NCBI GenBank assembly: GCA_022661535.1
Contig: JAKULF010000007.1
Location: forward strand, 4,030,001 to 4,094,000
Source of the DNA: Eutypa lata
Taxonomy: Eukaryota > Ascomycota > Sordariomycetes > Xylariales > Diatrypaceae
Direction of reading: 5' to 3'
Length of the DNA: 64,000 bases
This document shows positions 11,801 through 24,240 of the stretch, piece by piece. Under the pieces are notes generated by a model. The model was not told the DNA's origin, did not search any database, and saw only the letters and a list, made by a program, of their open reading frames with translations. The translations under genes and the position numbers were made by a program. Numbering within the stretch: position 1 is the stretch's first letter; each line of letters opens with the position of its first letter.

Positions 11801-11989
11801 TGGCTAAGCTCAGTTCATCGGAACTCCTGGCCTGGAAATCATCTATGTTTTCCATTATGTTAATTGAATTTGCGTTATCAAGGGACGCAACAATGCCATG
11901 AGCACAGGGCGATGGCAACGGAAATCTAAGAAAGGGGTCGGCTCACGAATTACCAACAAGATGTCCCCCACATTAGGTTTTGACGCCAT
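8898..11989 (-). CDS. BOI1/BOI2: BOI1/BOI2-like SH3-SAM-PH polarity protein
   Basis: Three exons, 11989-11947, 11842-11699 and 11614-8898, give 967 residues. The first intron (11843-11946) joins MASKPNVGDILLVI to HDFQARSSDEL and so completes the SH3 domain (about residues 8-60). The second (11615-11698, 84 nt, stop-free) joins GLFPE to VYTRPSPKGVPV, the usual family junction. A SAM domain (VETWGADQVAEYLFTVGVEKK) lies near residues 233-300. A PH domain (SGWMKKKSSHLMTTWKPRFF) covers about 715-850. The stretch between is Ser/Arg-rich and disordered, with many likely phosphorylation sites. In yeasts, Boi1/Boi2 and the fission-yeast relative Pob1 bind Cdc42/formin modules and phospholipids to promote bud or tip growth and exocytosis. 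A hyphal-tip role is inferred by homology. The architecture is complete and the call is secure. Confidence 0.93.
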
Positions 11990-14900
11990 TTTGTCTGTCT
12001 TAGGAAGCACGTAGCAGGGCTCGAAGAAAATAGGTTTTGATGATAATCGTAAGAATGAAAGATTTTGAGATGACGAATGATATAGAGGCGCAGCGGGCGA
12101 TGTAGATGTCGCTGACGTCGTAGGGGGTTATCTCAACGGAGCTGCGAGGCGGTCCGTAATTCCGTAACACCTCTCTTCCTGTTCCTACTCAAGCCAGAAC
12201 TTGATCACCGTTTTATCCACAGCAGCGATATGCATTGAAACGAGCCCAAACTAATAAGAATAGGAGCGATGGTGATGCTGCTGCGCAGTACGTCGTTATA
12301 TACCGAGAGAACTATGATGCATTTCTCTCCCGATTCCTTCCGTGTTAGTTTGTCGCCTTCGAGAGTCGTCGAGTTAGTTGAATTGTCGATATTACGGGCG
12401 TCACCCTTTTTATTCGAGCTGGGGGAAACGACACCCTTTTCTTTTTTTCCCACTTGCCAAGTGGTACAGGACACAGGCGGTACTTTGGACGGAGGCAACA
12501 CACGCGGCGGCGCACTCACACAATCCCCCCTCTCTCGCTCTCATTCGCTCACACACACTCTCTGTCGTTCTTCTCGCGGCAGCAAAGGCCTGCCCGTGTG
12601 CGTTGTCACGGTCGATTCAATTCCAGGGGGGTATCTATTGCTTCGTAAATGGAATGGTAGGCTTGTCTAAGGTAACGAGAGAATTGAAAACCACGATAGA
12701 TGATGATGTGGCAATTGTTTTTCTGATCAGGCCGGGATAACAGCCTAGATGGCCGATATGGATGGAAGATGCAGGTGAAATTCAATGGTGGCACCTGTTC
12801 ACCAATCATTCCACCATTGGGGGGGGGCACGCCGGGCAGCCGGGGGACACGGGCAGTATTAAAACTTAAAAGTACCTCCTCTAGAGTTAAGTTATGGCCC
12901 CTATGGATGTACATACATACGGAAAATATGAGAGTGGCAGTCGCACAGACAGTCAAACTGATAACTGGAGAATGCAAGTGGGTACAGGTAGCCTGAGTAG
13001 GAATAGTAGCGCCAGTTTTAAAAGTAAATTCCAATTATTTGGATAATGTTAACGCGTTAAGATCTGCTTGTTTAATTAGTGTACGAAGGTAGCGGTCAAA
13101 AGTTAGAGGACTTAGATACTTGCCCTACAGTAAGCTCAAATATTGTTCTGCACAGTATACAAAGAGCTTGGGCGGCCAAGTGCCCTAGCATCATTAAAGA
13201 TATTCCCGTTTTAGCTTATCAGTACGCCATGTGATAGGTGCCTTTTAGTGAGCTATCCGCTAATCGACCTTATCAACAAAGTACACAGTTTTATTTGACT
13301 CTTTGACACTAGGGCTAGATTGTCCATGAGTCCTCTAACTTTTGACCGCTACCTTCGTAGGTTAATGGCCGTTGGAGCTGGTGAGCGAGTCGGGAAACGG
13401 TAGAAGGGGACGAGGTGAGGGGCGGCGACCCGGAGGTTGAATTATGGTAGACCTTACTACTAGTCAGGACCTACATAGTACATGACTACCTTTAAAGTTA
13501 GGGGTATTAAATTAGAGTCTACATACATGCACATGTTTAGTTTAATATCTGAATATGAATAGATTGGAGTTGACGCTGGAGCGGAAGCTGTTCACCTATC
13601 TATTCTACGAGGTGCACCTGTAAGGTAGGTGTTGGCATTTGACGTGTAGGACATCTTGTGTTTATGAGTACATGTACATAGTCATATCGAAACTTATGTC
13701 AGGATGTATGAAGTAAAAAAGACTCAGTTTGAGGGGATTTGGGGATTGGATAGAGAGAGCCCACCTTCATTTAGTTATAGTTGCATGGATCATGTGTCAT
13801 TCTACCAGACAGCCGATTAGCGTACCTGCTAGGCTAAGGTACATGTATGCAGTGTAGATAGATAGATATTGTACATACATGCATACACCTACGGTGCAAG
13901 GATGCAAGTAACCTTAAGGCTATACCACCTGCATACATAAGTAATCAGAGATCTAGTACGTAAGTAGCTACAGTTGTATGATAGAGATACCAGTGCCATT
14001 TGCTCGCCGATGTTTTCGGTGTAATAAGTTGCTTCTAGAACTACATACATACGCTCTTATAAACCTAGATTTACATGTGAGTGCTTGATGTCGAGCAACT
14101 GATAAGAGGGTGATAGTTATGGTCCTTTGAGAGATATCGCAGTGACAAACAATAAGAATTTGTATTATATTTTGTACCTAGGTATAATGCCATTCAACAA
14201 CGGCATTCCAAGGTTCACTCTAGTTTCTTGCCCTGTTTAAAACTGCCAGAGTTAACTTGCAGAGTTAATGGTGGCGGTGTTGTGTTGTCATCGTTAGCTG
14301 GTTCAGCATGCTGCTAGCCTAGCTCATATTGAACCTAACAATTCCGTTCAAGGTAATAACTTGAATGCCAATCCTAAAGCCAGCCTAGGTTAAAGCAAAT
14401 CACAGACTTAATTCTTCGTAATGGAGAAGTTTGACTATTTATATATAGAAAATACTAATCATTAATACTTGGTATGTGAATATGCGCATGTTACATGCTC
14501 CTCTATCTAAATGCATAGTTAGAAATTAAGGAATGGCGGTTATCATTACCCACTTAGGTAATGTCCTGCATCCTACTGGTTAAAGTATCATTGACAAAAC
14601 CTGATAGTGAAGCAAGGGATGTTAGGACAGAGATATGGTCATTATTAGAGCCTCATCATTCCCGCACGCCAAGCCAAACGCTATATCGCATCAGTTTAAA
14701 AAACCTTCCCACTTCAACAGACAGTTGCAATAGAGGCACTTAACGTTAGATCATTGCGCTTGCTATACTATTGAATACCTAGTACTAGAGCTAGTGAATA
14801 CCCACGTGTTACTTCCTACCTTTTATCTTCTTGCGCTTTATTGTAATATCCTACCTCTTTATTTATAGGCGCACTCATACTTCGTACAGGGTAAGTTATA

Positions 14901-15229
14901 CTATTAAGTTGTGAGACTTTGTCATCTCGCGCCTCATCCAACGCGTTGCGCCCGCCGCGTTTAGTGACAAGTGTTTCATAGACCGTGTGCAACTCCTTTT
15001 CTTACTATTTTCACTTATATTTCAATATCTTCTTTTCTTCTACCAACGCCAACTAACCCATGAAACCTCTTTGCAGTTTCTAACCCACCAAGTTAGTGCA
15101 CTGCTATATGTAGTGAAATCACCGATATGAGACGTCCGATGGGCCCCTCAGCCAAATCGTAAGGCTTAGCGTCGACTGCCCATTAATTCAATAATCTCCA
15201 TTCTATCTTCCAACTATCCTGCCTTCTTA
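11990..15229. other. Divergent intergenic region of 3.2 kb
   Basis: It lies between the starts of the BOI-like gene (minus) and the SP-RING gene (plus), so both promoters must be here. CT/CA-rich DNA runs at about 12520-12570. A 278 bp inverted-repeat element lies at 13082-13359. Pyrimidine-rich DNA precedes the SP-RING start (about 14990-15060). No supported gene; the open frames at 12205-13034 overlap on both strands and match nothing I know. Confidence 0.6.
13082..13359. mobile_element. MITE with perfect 31 bp terminal inverted repeats, Tc1/mariner-like
   Basis: Positions 13082-13112 and 13329-13359 are perfect reverse complements over 31 bp; the repeat begins TACGAAGGTAGCGGTCAAAA. Both ends are TA, which fits a duplicated TA target with the repeat proper starting CGAAGG. 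This is the target preference of the Tc1/mariner/pogo superfamily. The 216 bp interior has no coding frame, so it would be a non-autonomous copy mobilised by a transposase elsewhere. Perfect ends suggest fairly recent insertion. No second copy was noticed in this window. The superfamily assignment is inferred from TA ends and length. Confidence 0.85.
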
Positions 15230-18200
15230 ATGGCACCGACAGGCGGGGGGCAGAACGCATCGTCAGGCCCGCAGGAGACCCCGGCCTGGCAGGTTGCTGC
15301 GTCAAATTCAACCCTGAATGCTTGGTTTGGTAATCGCCGGCAACCATCCTGGATGACCAATGCGTCACCCGTTAAACCCACGCCTCGCCCCCCACAACCT
15401 CCTAAGCAACAACCACCACCTCAGCAACAATCACAAACAACAACACCACCCGTTTCGGCTACGACGATTCAGCAACAATCAAATCCGAAGCGGCTGCCCC
15501 AATATCAGCACCAGCACCAGTCCCAGTCCCAGTCCCAATCCCAACCTCAGTCCGGGCAGCCGCAACAACAACCCCAACGACCGAATCCCAACATCATCAC
15601 GAATCAACCAAGACTACTCCCACCGCAATCTCGTCAGCAATCCCAAATAACGCAAACAGGCATAGGGTAAGATGAAATCACCATCTCCCCTCTTTCCTTG
15701 ACTTTACCAAGCTTGACGTTTGGCAATTGCCCTTTAAGATAAATTTCAATTTATATTGAATGACGCTGTTAGTTACTAAATATTTTATTTTAATAGGAAT
15801 TTGGCACCAGAAGCTGTGCTTCCTTCTCCTGCACCAAGCGACGAGCCGAGTCCCTCCATCTCTAATTCATATGAGAGCCCCCGAACCTTGAATTCCACCC
15901 TTCCTCCATCCCCAGCAGAGGTGCAAATCACAGACAAACGTTACTTTGTATTCGACTCGCAACTTGGCGATTCTCAACCTGCAAATCAACGGCAGGCATC
16001 AAATCGAACTTCGACTCTAAAGAGATCAGCAACTACACAGTCAAACTCGAACCAGAGCAACGAGGTCCCAGCGATTTCGGGGGACCAATCCCCTCCCGCA
16101 ATGGTATTGAACACGCCCCCAACTCCAAGCGCACCAGCTTTTAGGACCATTACGCCGCAGAATGCTCCCCAAATTCCAGCCACAAAACGGCGTCGTGCTG
16201 AGTAAGTGATGTGGCAAGAATGCTTATACTTTTCTTAATAATCTTGGGCGAATCTGTGCATATGGGCAGTGACAGGCGAGGTAGAAAGACACTAACTGGA
16301 TTCTGTTCTTAGGAAATCACTTCCGGTCGAGCTACTTCAAGGATTGCGAGCCTCGGAAATTCTTCATAGCTTTAAGCTGACCTACCAGACTGGGGCGGGG
16401 CCTTGTATCGAACAAGCTCGTTATCAGCTTCTACGAGAGGCTTGTGATCAGGGTGATTTGTTCTTCATTGTCTTACACCAGCTCTTCTGTACGTGGTCGG
16501 TTGCTCCAGACCAAGTTCGTCAGATATGTGAGAGTGCTAGACGTGACATCTCGCTCGTTGAGACCGCTTTGGGCACCATGGGTACAATTCTTAAGAACAA
16601 TTCAACATTGCAGCCACAGAGTCTCAAATGGCTGGCAGCTTTTCCGGGTGAACTTGCTGTTTTGCGCAACAATCCAGTTTACGCACACTGGCTCATGCTA
16701 GTCGTGGAATTCTTGTTGCGCATATCATTCGAATGGATGGTCGTCACCCAGGAACATCAACTGGCAGGATATCCCCTCTGCATGGAAGAGATGGTGACTA
16801 GATTTCGCCTTTTTTCTCCCGTTCTTCAACTTACCATATTTCGAGCATCTTGGAGAAACTTGGGCGTTAGGAATAGCCAGATTGGTCAACAAATGGAAGC
16901 GATATTCAGAGAAGATCAACGCTTCTATCTCAGTGGATCATCTGATAACTGCTCTCGAAATCCAGCATATCGTGCTGCGTTGGTGACAAAATTCCAAGCA
17001 ATTGTTGCGGACGCTAAAAGACGAGATGCCCAAGGCCTTCAACAGAGTAGCCCTCGTCTTCCTTCTATCCATCAAAATAGCCCTCAACTACAGAGCATTG
17101 GGCACATACCCACACGGGTCACGACTCCTATAGCGATGACTAACTCTCCAGTACCACCTCCCATCATGTCCCCTATGCTCCCTCAGAATCCTACGGGAAA
17201 CTACTCAACAAATCTTTCTGCTCCGGTTCACCTCAGACACACTTCCAGTCGCTCGCCTATTCAGCATGCACCTCCCAATACACCATGGTCTTACATGTCA
17301 CCGTACTCTCCACCTGACATGGCCCAGTTTAGTGATTCTACCATCCATATGCAACCAATCTCTCAGCAGGGGCAACAACACCATCGTCAACAACAACATT
17401 ACCAGGCTTCTGTGGTCCCCAATACAGCACTACAACAAAATCAGCATTTATTCCACCAACAGCTACCATACCAGCAAAGTTTTCAGTCACTCTCGACCGA
17501 GAGACGGTCCTCCCAACCGAGGGCTGTCTCTCGTTCATATTCTTCCACTGTGTCACCGCAGAGTGTTTCACAAACACTTGCTTTTTCGCAGCTGACTGCA
17601 AATGCACCTTCTCTTAATCATCTCGGAAGAAATGTGCAGCAGGTGCAACAATCAGGCGTCATTCCAAGCCAAGTACGACCCAGTTCCATTCGACCACAAC
17701 AGTTACTCGCTAGAGACAGGGAACGATTGATTCCGCCTCCTAATGCGCGTATTAGCATGCAAGATTACCCACATGATCCTTTCCAAAGAAGCGCTCTGCT
17801 CAATACTCTACACCAATCACATCTACGGAGTCCAAGACGCGTACTTCACATGGACCTACCTGGGAAGTCAGTAGAGAGATATTACCAATCTATAAAGTGC
17901 TTTCTTCTTGAGCCTACTCTACTCGACCGATGCTTACACAAGTTTACTTTCCATGTTCCTGCAATGGTTCATGCAAGGATATGCCAGAAGGAATTGCTAC
18001 CGGGCAGTGACATGTTACCCATGACCCAGTTCACGAATGGCTCTTTACTGGTTCGGATACGTTGCTGTCACTCAAAGATTCCAAAAATGCCGGTTATAGA
18101 GACTGATTGGCTTACGACTGACACGTCTTGGCCCGAGCATATCACCATTGAACTCAACGGCAATTGTAGTTCGATAGGAATCAGGCGGAAGGCACATTAT

Positions 18201-18950
18201 TCCAAAGACCTTCCAGTTGAGGCATCGGCCCTAGTTGCTTCGGGCGACAATTCCATGAAAGTTGGCCTTCTCTCTGGAAATGCCGCATCTAAGAATCGGC
18301 ATTATTTCATTGCAGTCGAGCTTATCGAAATATTAAGCCATAGCGCAGTTATGCACATGGTAAATGAGAAGGGAATGATACCAGCAGATGAGACGCGAAC
18401 TATTATCAAGAGACGTTTGGGGGCCGACATCGATGATGACGATCTAGCCATGGTTTCCAGTGATCTATCTATCAACTTAGCGGACCCCTTTACCTTTTCC
18501 ATCTTCACAATCCCTGTACGGGGAAAGGCGTGCACTCATCTCGAATGTTTCGACCTTGAAACATGGTTGAATACCCGACTCGGCAAGAAGACGATGTGCA
18601 TATGCGGTAGCGGTAGCGAGGATGATTGCAAACGGTGTAAGGAACCGTCATTCGTCGACAAGTGGAGATGTCCGCTGTGCAACGGCGATGCGCGCCCCTA
18701 CAGTCTCCGCGTCGATGGCTTTCTCGTGGAAGTGCGGGAGAAGCTCCAGAAGGAGAACAAGCTGCGCACGAAGTCGATCCTCGTATCCGCAGATGGGTCT
18801 TGGAGGCCGCAGGAGCAGGCCGGCGATGACGACAGTGACGTCGATAGCGATGATGGCGGTGCTACTACTACCCCCATCATGTCCACCAGATCCTCTACTC
18901 GCCCACCCCAGCCTCCTCCGCGCGAGGTCATCGAACTAGACGATGACTGA
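15230..18950 (+). CDS. SP-RING (MIZ zinc finger) protein, likely SUMO E3 ligase
   Basis: Three exons, 15230-15666, 15797-16201 and 16313-18950, with GTAAG donors, give 1159 residues. The second intron has a clear CTAAC site. Residues 1-280 are disordered and Gln/Pro/Ser-rich with polyQ and SQSQ runs. The middle (about 290-520) is helical and of no domain I can name; 520-760 is again Gln-rich. The MIZ/SP-RING finger lies at about 1018-1070: GKACTHLECFDLETWL, CICG and KWRCPLCNGDARPYSL supply the Cys/His ligands. The extreme C-terminus EVIELDDD looks like a SUMO-interaction motif, a hydrophobic core followed by acids. PIAS/Siz proteins use this finger to recruit Ubc9 and promote SUMO transfer. 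I see no N-terminal SAP domain, so this is not a canonical Siz1; it is a PIAS-related nuclear protein whose ligase activity is inferred. Confidence 0.88.
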
Positions 18951-20629
18951 TATTTTCGTCAATGGATGATGGATTCATTCGCAAGCCAAGGCGCTGCGTT
19001 TTCTCTACGTTTTCCTACATCTAATATCGTTCATCATCCCCATCCTACTCATGAGAAGAAATGAATTGTCTTGGCGAAATCTTTACCATCGAGACACGAC
19101 GAAATATTCTCAACATATTCAATGAGGGGGGCTTAGGGAGCTTAGGATAGTCTTGGTGTATTACGAAAACATTTGCATTTCAAGAGCCTTTTTCTTTCAT
19201 TTGATTTTCTCTCTACGACAAAAATTAGGCGTTATACATACCTCCTTTTTAGCATCCTCGGTTCATGCTCTCTCTCTCTCTCCCTGCCATTATTTTCTTT
19301 TCTTTTTTCTTTCTTTCAAGTCATTTTACCGGGTAGCACGGAGTTTCTCGAGGGGCGGGGCTGGGGGGCAATACATATGCATCGATATCCCATCAACGTA
19401 GACACAGCATCGGCGGCGGCGAATGGAATGGTTTGGTTTGGTTCATCACATCAGGGCGAAAGAAGGGTCTGATTTTGGCTTGGCTGGATTAGGTTCGGGT
19501 CGGTTCGGTTTGCTTAGGGGAGAATTTTTTTTTTCTTCTTCCTATCACGAAAGAAATGAATGTGTGGACGGTCTTATTTTTTTTTCCTTCCCCACCTCTC
19601 GTGTCTGGAAGGGGGAATTCGGGGTTTTTAAGGGAAGTTAGTTCTACGTGGATCAACTAACTGTAGACACAACAAGATCTCTTAACTAGAAGGAAGCAAG
19701 CTCAATAATAATAATAAACGAGCCACCACCCCTATTCATCCATTCAGCTATCTATCTTTCCGTCCACATTCGACTGAAGATATCTATGTGGTGTGGTGGT
19801 GGTGCTCGTGGTGGTGGTGATGGGTATCTTTTCCTTACCTTTCCCCCTTCCAGATACAGATACAGACATACTGCAGCAGTACTAGGTACCTAGTACAATA
19901 CATAGCTAGAGACGATGGTTGTAATGATAACGCGTTATGATTCCAATTTGAAATATCTCATCTGGGGAGACATGTGCATAGGTACTTTGCTAGTTTCGTA
20001 TACTTAAACCTGGCAACTTACATGAATCCATCCATCTTCTAATATTTATCATGCTTACCTACCTACCTAACAAGCAGCAGGTAGCTCTAGGAATATTTTA
20101 AAAGACGCATTGGACCGACCATCTTACGACACGTAGCTTACAAGCACAATACGCAAGCAACACCATAGACGCAATATCAGTCAATGACAAACAAGTAGTT
20201 GGTTTGTAGACCGAAGCCAAGCCCTTGAACTATCCAAGTTTTGCTAGCAAAAAAAAGTACGAGGCGAAAGTCTTTTCCAACCGCCCAAAGTCACCATGGT
20301 TAGGGAAGCATATAGGTAAGTAGGTAAATAGGTAGGTAGGTAGTTAGGTAGTCTGTGTTAAGTGGTAGGTAGGTACGTATGTAGGTAGGTAGTCAGAGTT
20401 CCCCCTTCCCCCCCAAACCCGCGAGCCAAAAAAAAAGCAAGCGTAACGCAACACCACCGAGAAGAAAACGCCAGGTATCCGAGGAATATTCGATTGAACA
20501 TTGTTTTCCTTTACACACACAGCTGTTACACCGCCCAGTGAGTGTAACGGCTCCTTCTTTATTCGTTCTTCCTAGTCTAGGGGGTCTGTCTGCTCTTTTC
20601 GTTGGTATATATAAAAAAGGGACCCCTTT
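18951..20629. other. Convergent intergenic region of 1.7 kb
   Basis: 3' flanks of the SP-RING gene and KEX1 face each other here. It contains CT-rich and poly-T tracts (about 19270-19320, 19525-19580), GGT trinucleotides near 19790 and a TAGG tract at 20312-20391. No supported gene. Confidence 0.6.
20312..20391. repeat. TAGG tetranucleotide tract
   Basis: About 80 bp of TAGGTAGG-type repeats with single-base interruptions, in the KEX1 3' flank. The same word recurs in many other spacers of the window. Confidence 0.85.
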
Positions 20630-22662
20630 TTATGAGCTGCGGCTTGAAGATTGCCCGTTCTTAGGCTTCTCGCGAACGACCTCCGAGTCGCTATCGGCAT
20701 CGCTCTCCCCACCGATGCTATAGTGGTCGCGGTCCATGTCGCGGGGGCTCGTGACGTGCAGGTCATCGAGCTCGCCCTCGTCGAAATCCCCCGCCTCGAC
20801 GTCGCGGTTGGTCCGCTTATTCCGGAAGCCCTCCAGCCCCGTGACACCACCTCGGGAGGAAGATTCGCCGTTGCTGTTCACGATGGGCAAGCCCGTGTAG
20901 CCCGAGGTGCGGCGGCGGGCGCGCCAGATGTAGAAGCCCCAGACGGCGGCGCCGACGGCCACGATGGCCAGCACGATCTCACCCGACTTCTGGTACGCGG
21001 CCCACTTGGCCTCCTGCAGCTCCTTGTCCTTGTCCTGGCCGTCCGTGTTGTTGGTGGCGCCGCCAACGGTGGTGTCGGGGAGCTTCTCGCCGTCGAGCAG
21101 ACTCTCCGAGGGCGTGCCGCCGATGCTGGTAATGTTGACGTTCATGAAACGGTCGAGCATATCGCGGGTGCGGCGGGCGTAATCGAAGGGCACCATGTGA
21201 GACGAGTTGTAGAATAACACGTACGTCAAATTGCGGGCGCTTTGCCAGAACCCAGCCTGCTCACCCTCGAAGGTCCAGTCGCGACGTGGGGCCCAGTTCC
21301 CGGGCGATGTTTCGAAGCCCTTACCACCGTTCCACTCCATGTTGCTAATGAACGATTCCGTGCCGAGATGATTGCAGATGAGATCCTCGGCGCCAGAAAA
21401 CAGAAGGATGTCTACTTCTGTGAGGATATCGGGTAGCAACTCGATAGCCGGTTTAGATCTCTTGGCTCTAAATGCGGCACCGACAGCTCCGTTGCATTCT
21501 TGCCACCCGGTGACCTTGTTTGGGTCGACATGGAGCGCAGCGACAACCTCTGGCCTCCGGAGATAGGGAGTAACATCCTTCAAATCCGGGGGCCAGTTCA
21601 TGCCGCAGCTCGGGTAAACGTCCTTGAGGCGAACATCGTACATATTGATACATTCCGCCTGACCATCGCTGTTCATGGTTTGGGTCAGACGCAACATCTC
21701 TTGAAGGATAGCCTCGCAAGCGGTGACATCAACACTAGAACCATGTGTAGCCAAGTCCTTGGAGCAGATGCGGTACTGAGCCTCCAATTGATTGGCCACA
21801 TCAGAGCCTTTCTTGACAATGTCCTTCTCGTAAGCAAAGGAGAGATATGCTTCATATTGCTCGTTCGGAGAGATCCAACCATTGCCGATTAGTAGACCTT
21901 TCACATTCCACTTAGTTTCCGGGGCGGCATCTTTGTTGCGAGCAAGAATTGCTCTGGTAATGTACGGTATGTGCTGACCAGCGTATGACTCTCCCGCAAT
22001 GTAAATCTGGGAATAGGTTAGTGTGCATTACAAGGAGGACATCTTAGAATACGAATATAGCATACATCATCATGCTCATACTGAGGGAAGAGCACAAACC
22101 ACTTTTCGAGAAAGGCGACGAACTGGTCTGCCATCTCATCCAACTCGTGAACATAGCTGTTAGTATCAACATAACTGTAGCCGGTGCCAACAGGGTTGTC
22201 GACGAAGAGTAGGTTGGCAAATTCATGCCATGAGCCATTATTGTATTCTAACGTGTTCTCGTCTTTTAATCGATAGGGACCGATCTCCATCATAACACCA
22301 TCCTCGGAACTGCAACCTGGGCCACCGTTCAACCAGATAACTGTACGTTGCCTGTTGGCAATATGCTGGTTCTCGAAATGCCAGAAGAAGAGGTTTCCGT
22401 TATGGTCGGGGTTGATCTCGATGTGTCTTCAAACAGAAATGTTAGTCAAATAATTGGGTCGACACCACGCCCGACCAGTTTCCGGAAAGGCTTACCCAGC
22501 ATGCATCTTGATGAGGTCGCCCTCAGGAGTACCTGGCAGCGAATGCACGAAATAGTCACCGGCACTCTCGGCATTCGTTATAGTTAACAAAGATGCTATC
22601 GAGAGCAAAGATGCTAAGGAGAGCAACCCGCAAGCGACGGATGCCCATCTCGGATAAGCCAT
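20630..22662 (-). CDS. KEX1: Pheromone-processing carboxypeptidase Kex1
   Basis: Three exons, 22662-22496, 22426-22066 and 22006-20630, give 634 residues; introns are 69 and 59 nt, the first with GACTAAC. It is a serine carboxypeptidase (family S10). A signal peptide ends near residue 30. [10 protein letters not shown] forms the oxyanion region, Ser183 sits in GESYAG, Asp384 in GAEDLICN and His446 in NSSHMVPFD, so the triad is complete. One membrane span (about 518-537) is followed by a cytosolic tail rich in Asp/Glu/Ser, as usual for this late-Golgi enzyme. It removes C-terminal Lys/Arg left by the Kex2 endoprotease during maturation of pheromones and other secreted proteins. Length and domain order match fungal KEX1. 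The call is secure. Confidence 0.97.
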
Positions 22663-24240
22663 GACGGACTGACTGCGATGGGCAAAATGCGGATTGTGTT
22701 GTTGTCGATGTCTATTTAACAAGACAAGACCAGCTCAGCTGGGTCTAACGTTTTAAGGCGGACAGGTAACAGCAAAATAGAATCCAGAATCCAAAACGGG
22801 GGGGGAATTGATTGAATGCGAAATGAGGGAGTTTAGCCTGGCTATCAGGCCATGAGTTACAGGGTTCGATACATAGAACAAAGCCGCATCAGAAGAAGAG
22901 AAGGGAACGAGATGGGACGGACAATGGTCATAAACTTTCGAGGTCGACAATCGCGAAAGGGCAAAAATAGGGAAGTTCCATAACCAAGGAACAGGTAGGC
23001 CGGTAGACTGGTAAAGGTAGGCGAGTTAGCCTTAACGTCAGTTACATAAGCTGCGTATGTGGCCTCTCTTCTTTAGGAAATCGGACTTCAGTTAGTTGGT
23101 GTTAGCCCCCTCGCCAAGCTATTTAAAGGACGGGATTTAAAGATCTGCATACTTAGAGGTAGCTGCTCGTCTCGATAACAAATCACTACCTAACGTTACC
23201 TGCCTACTTTGTAACCTTGTCGAATTCTACATTTTCCCGTAAAATAAAATATTTGAATAATGCTTCCTATCATATCATATTGTATCATATTCCTTATCAA
23301 GTAATTTATGTTCTTTCTACTCATCTGTAAGTTAGCTTTCTTTGTAGTACAGAATGTATGGAAATGCACATAATGCCTGTAACCCTGGAGCCGGGCCAAT
23401 GTAATCCACTAACAGTGACACCACCGACAGCCGTTCAGCCGCTAAGTAATGTCTCCTTAGCTAACCGTCAACCGTTAGTTTCTCCATATCTTCAAGTGTA
23501 AATACATACGCAGTTAACTTGTAGCTACTGACTACGTGATTTTAGTTAATTGTTTAGCCGCTGCTAATTTCCACTTCAGAAGTTTATTAGCAGATCAGTT
23601 TATCAATTGCTGCATGTTGTTTCAGATCCGTTACCCAAACGCGTAGGTGCCTGCGTAGGTGTTGATCCACATCGGGATATGTGGATAACGTTTGACGGGC
23701 TAAGACGGGCATACGTATCATCTCATCGTAACTACTATATAAGGTACATTCAAGTTTGATGGATTGCATGTACTGAACTATTTATCAGCCTCATTGTAAC
23801 CTTCTCCCATGTTTTGCCATTTACAAGCATAAACATTTGCAAAGATGATCGCCTTTGAGAGCCCTGTTTATTATTATTATATCGTTCGGATGTAAGTTAC
23901 AGTTCTCGTGAGTTGGCAATACCATGTGATGGCCCACGATACACAATCTTAACGACTAGTCTAATTCATAAGGTACTTAAGTAGGTAGTATTTGTAGAAT
24001 TAGAACTTCAAAACGCATTATTAATAAAAGAAAATAGGAATAAGAGGCAAGCACGTCCAAGCTAAATTGTAGATATAAAGAACCGGGCCTCTGAGCACTG
24101 AGAGCTACAATCTTCCTCCTCGGGATATAAAGCAGAGGGACGTTCTTCTGCCAAATTCCCTTTTCAGTCACAGCACTTATCCCCCTCACCGATAGGTCCA
24201 TATTCTATTTGATCATATCGCCTGGGATTACTTTCTCACC
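22663..24240. other. Intergenic region of 1.6 kb
   Basis: KEX1 promoter side, then AT-rich DNA up to the secreted-protein pseudogene. No supported gene. Confidence 0.55.

Noticed and set aside
12205..13034. Open frames on both strands in the divergent spacer
   Set aside because: Overlapping, compositionally biased and without motifs; the region is more likely promoter and 5' UTR.
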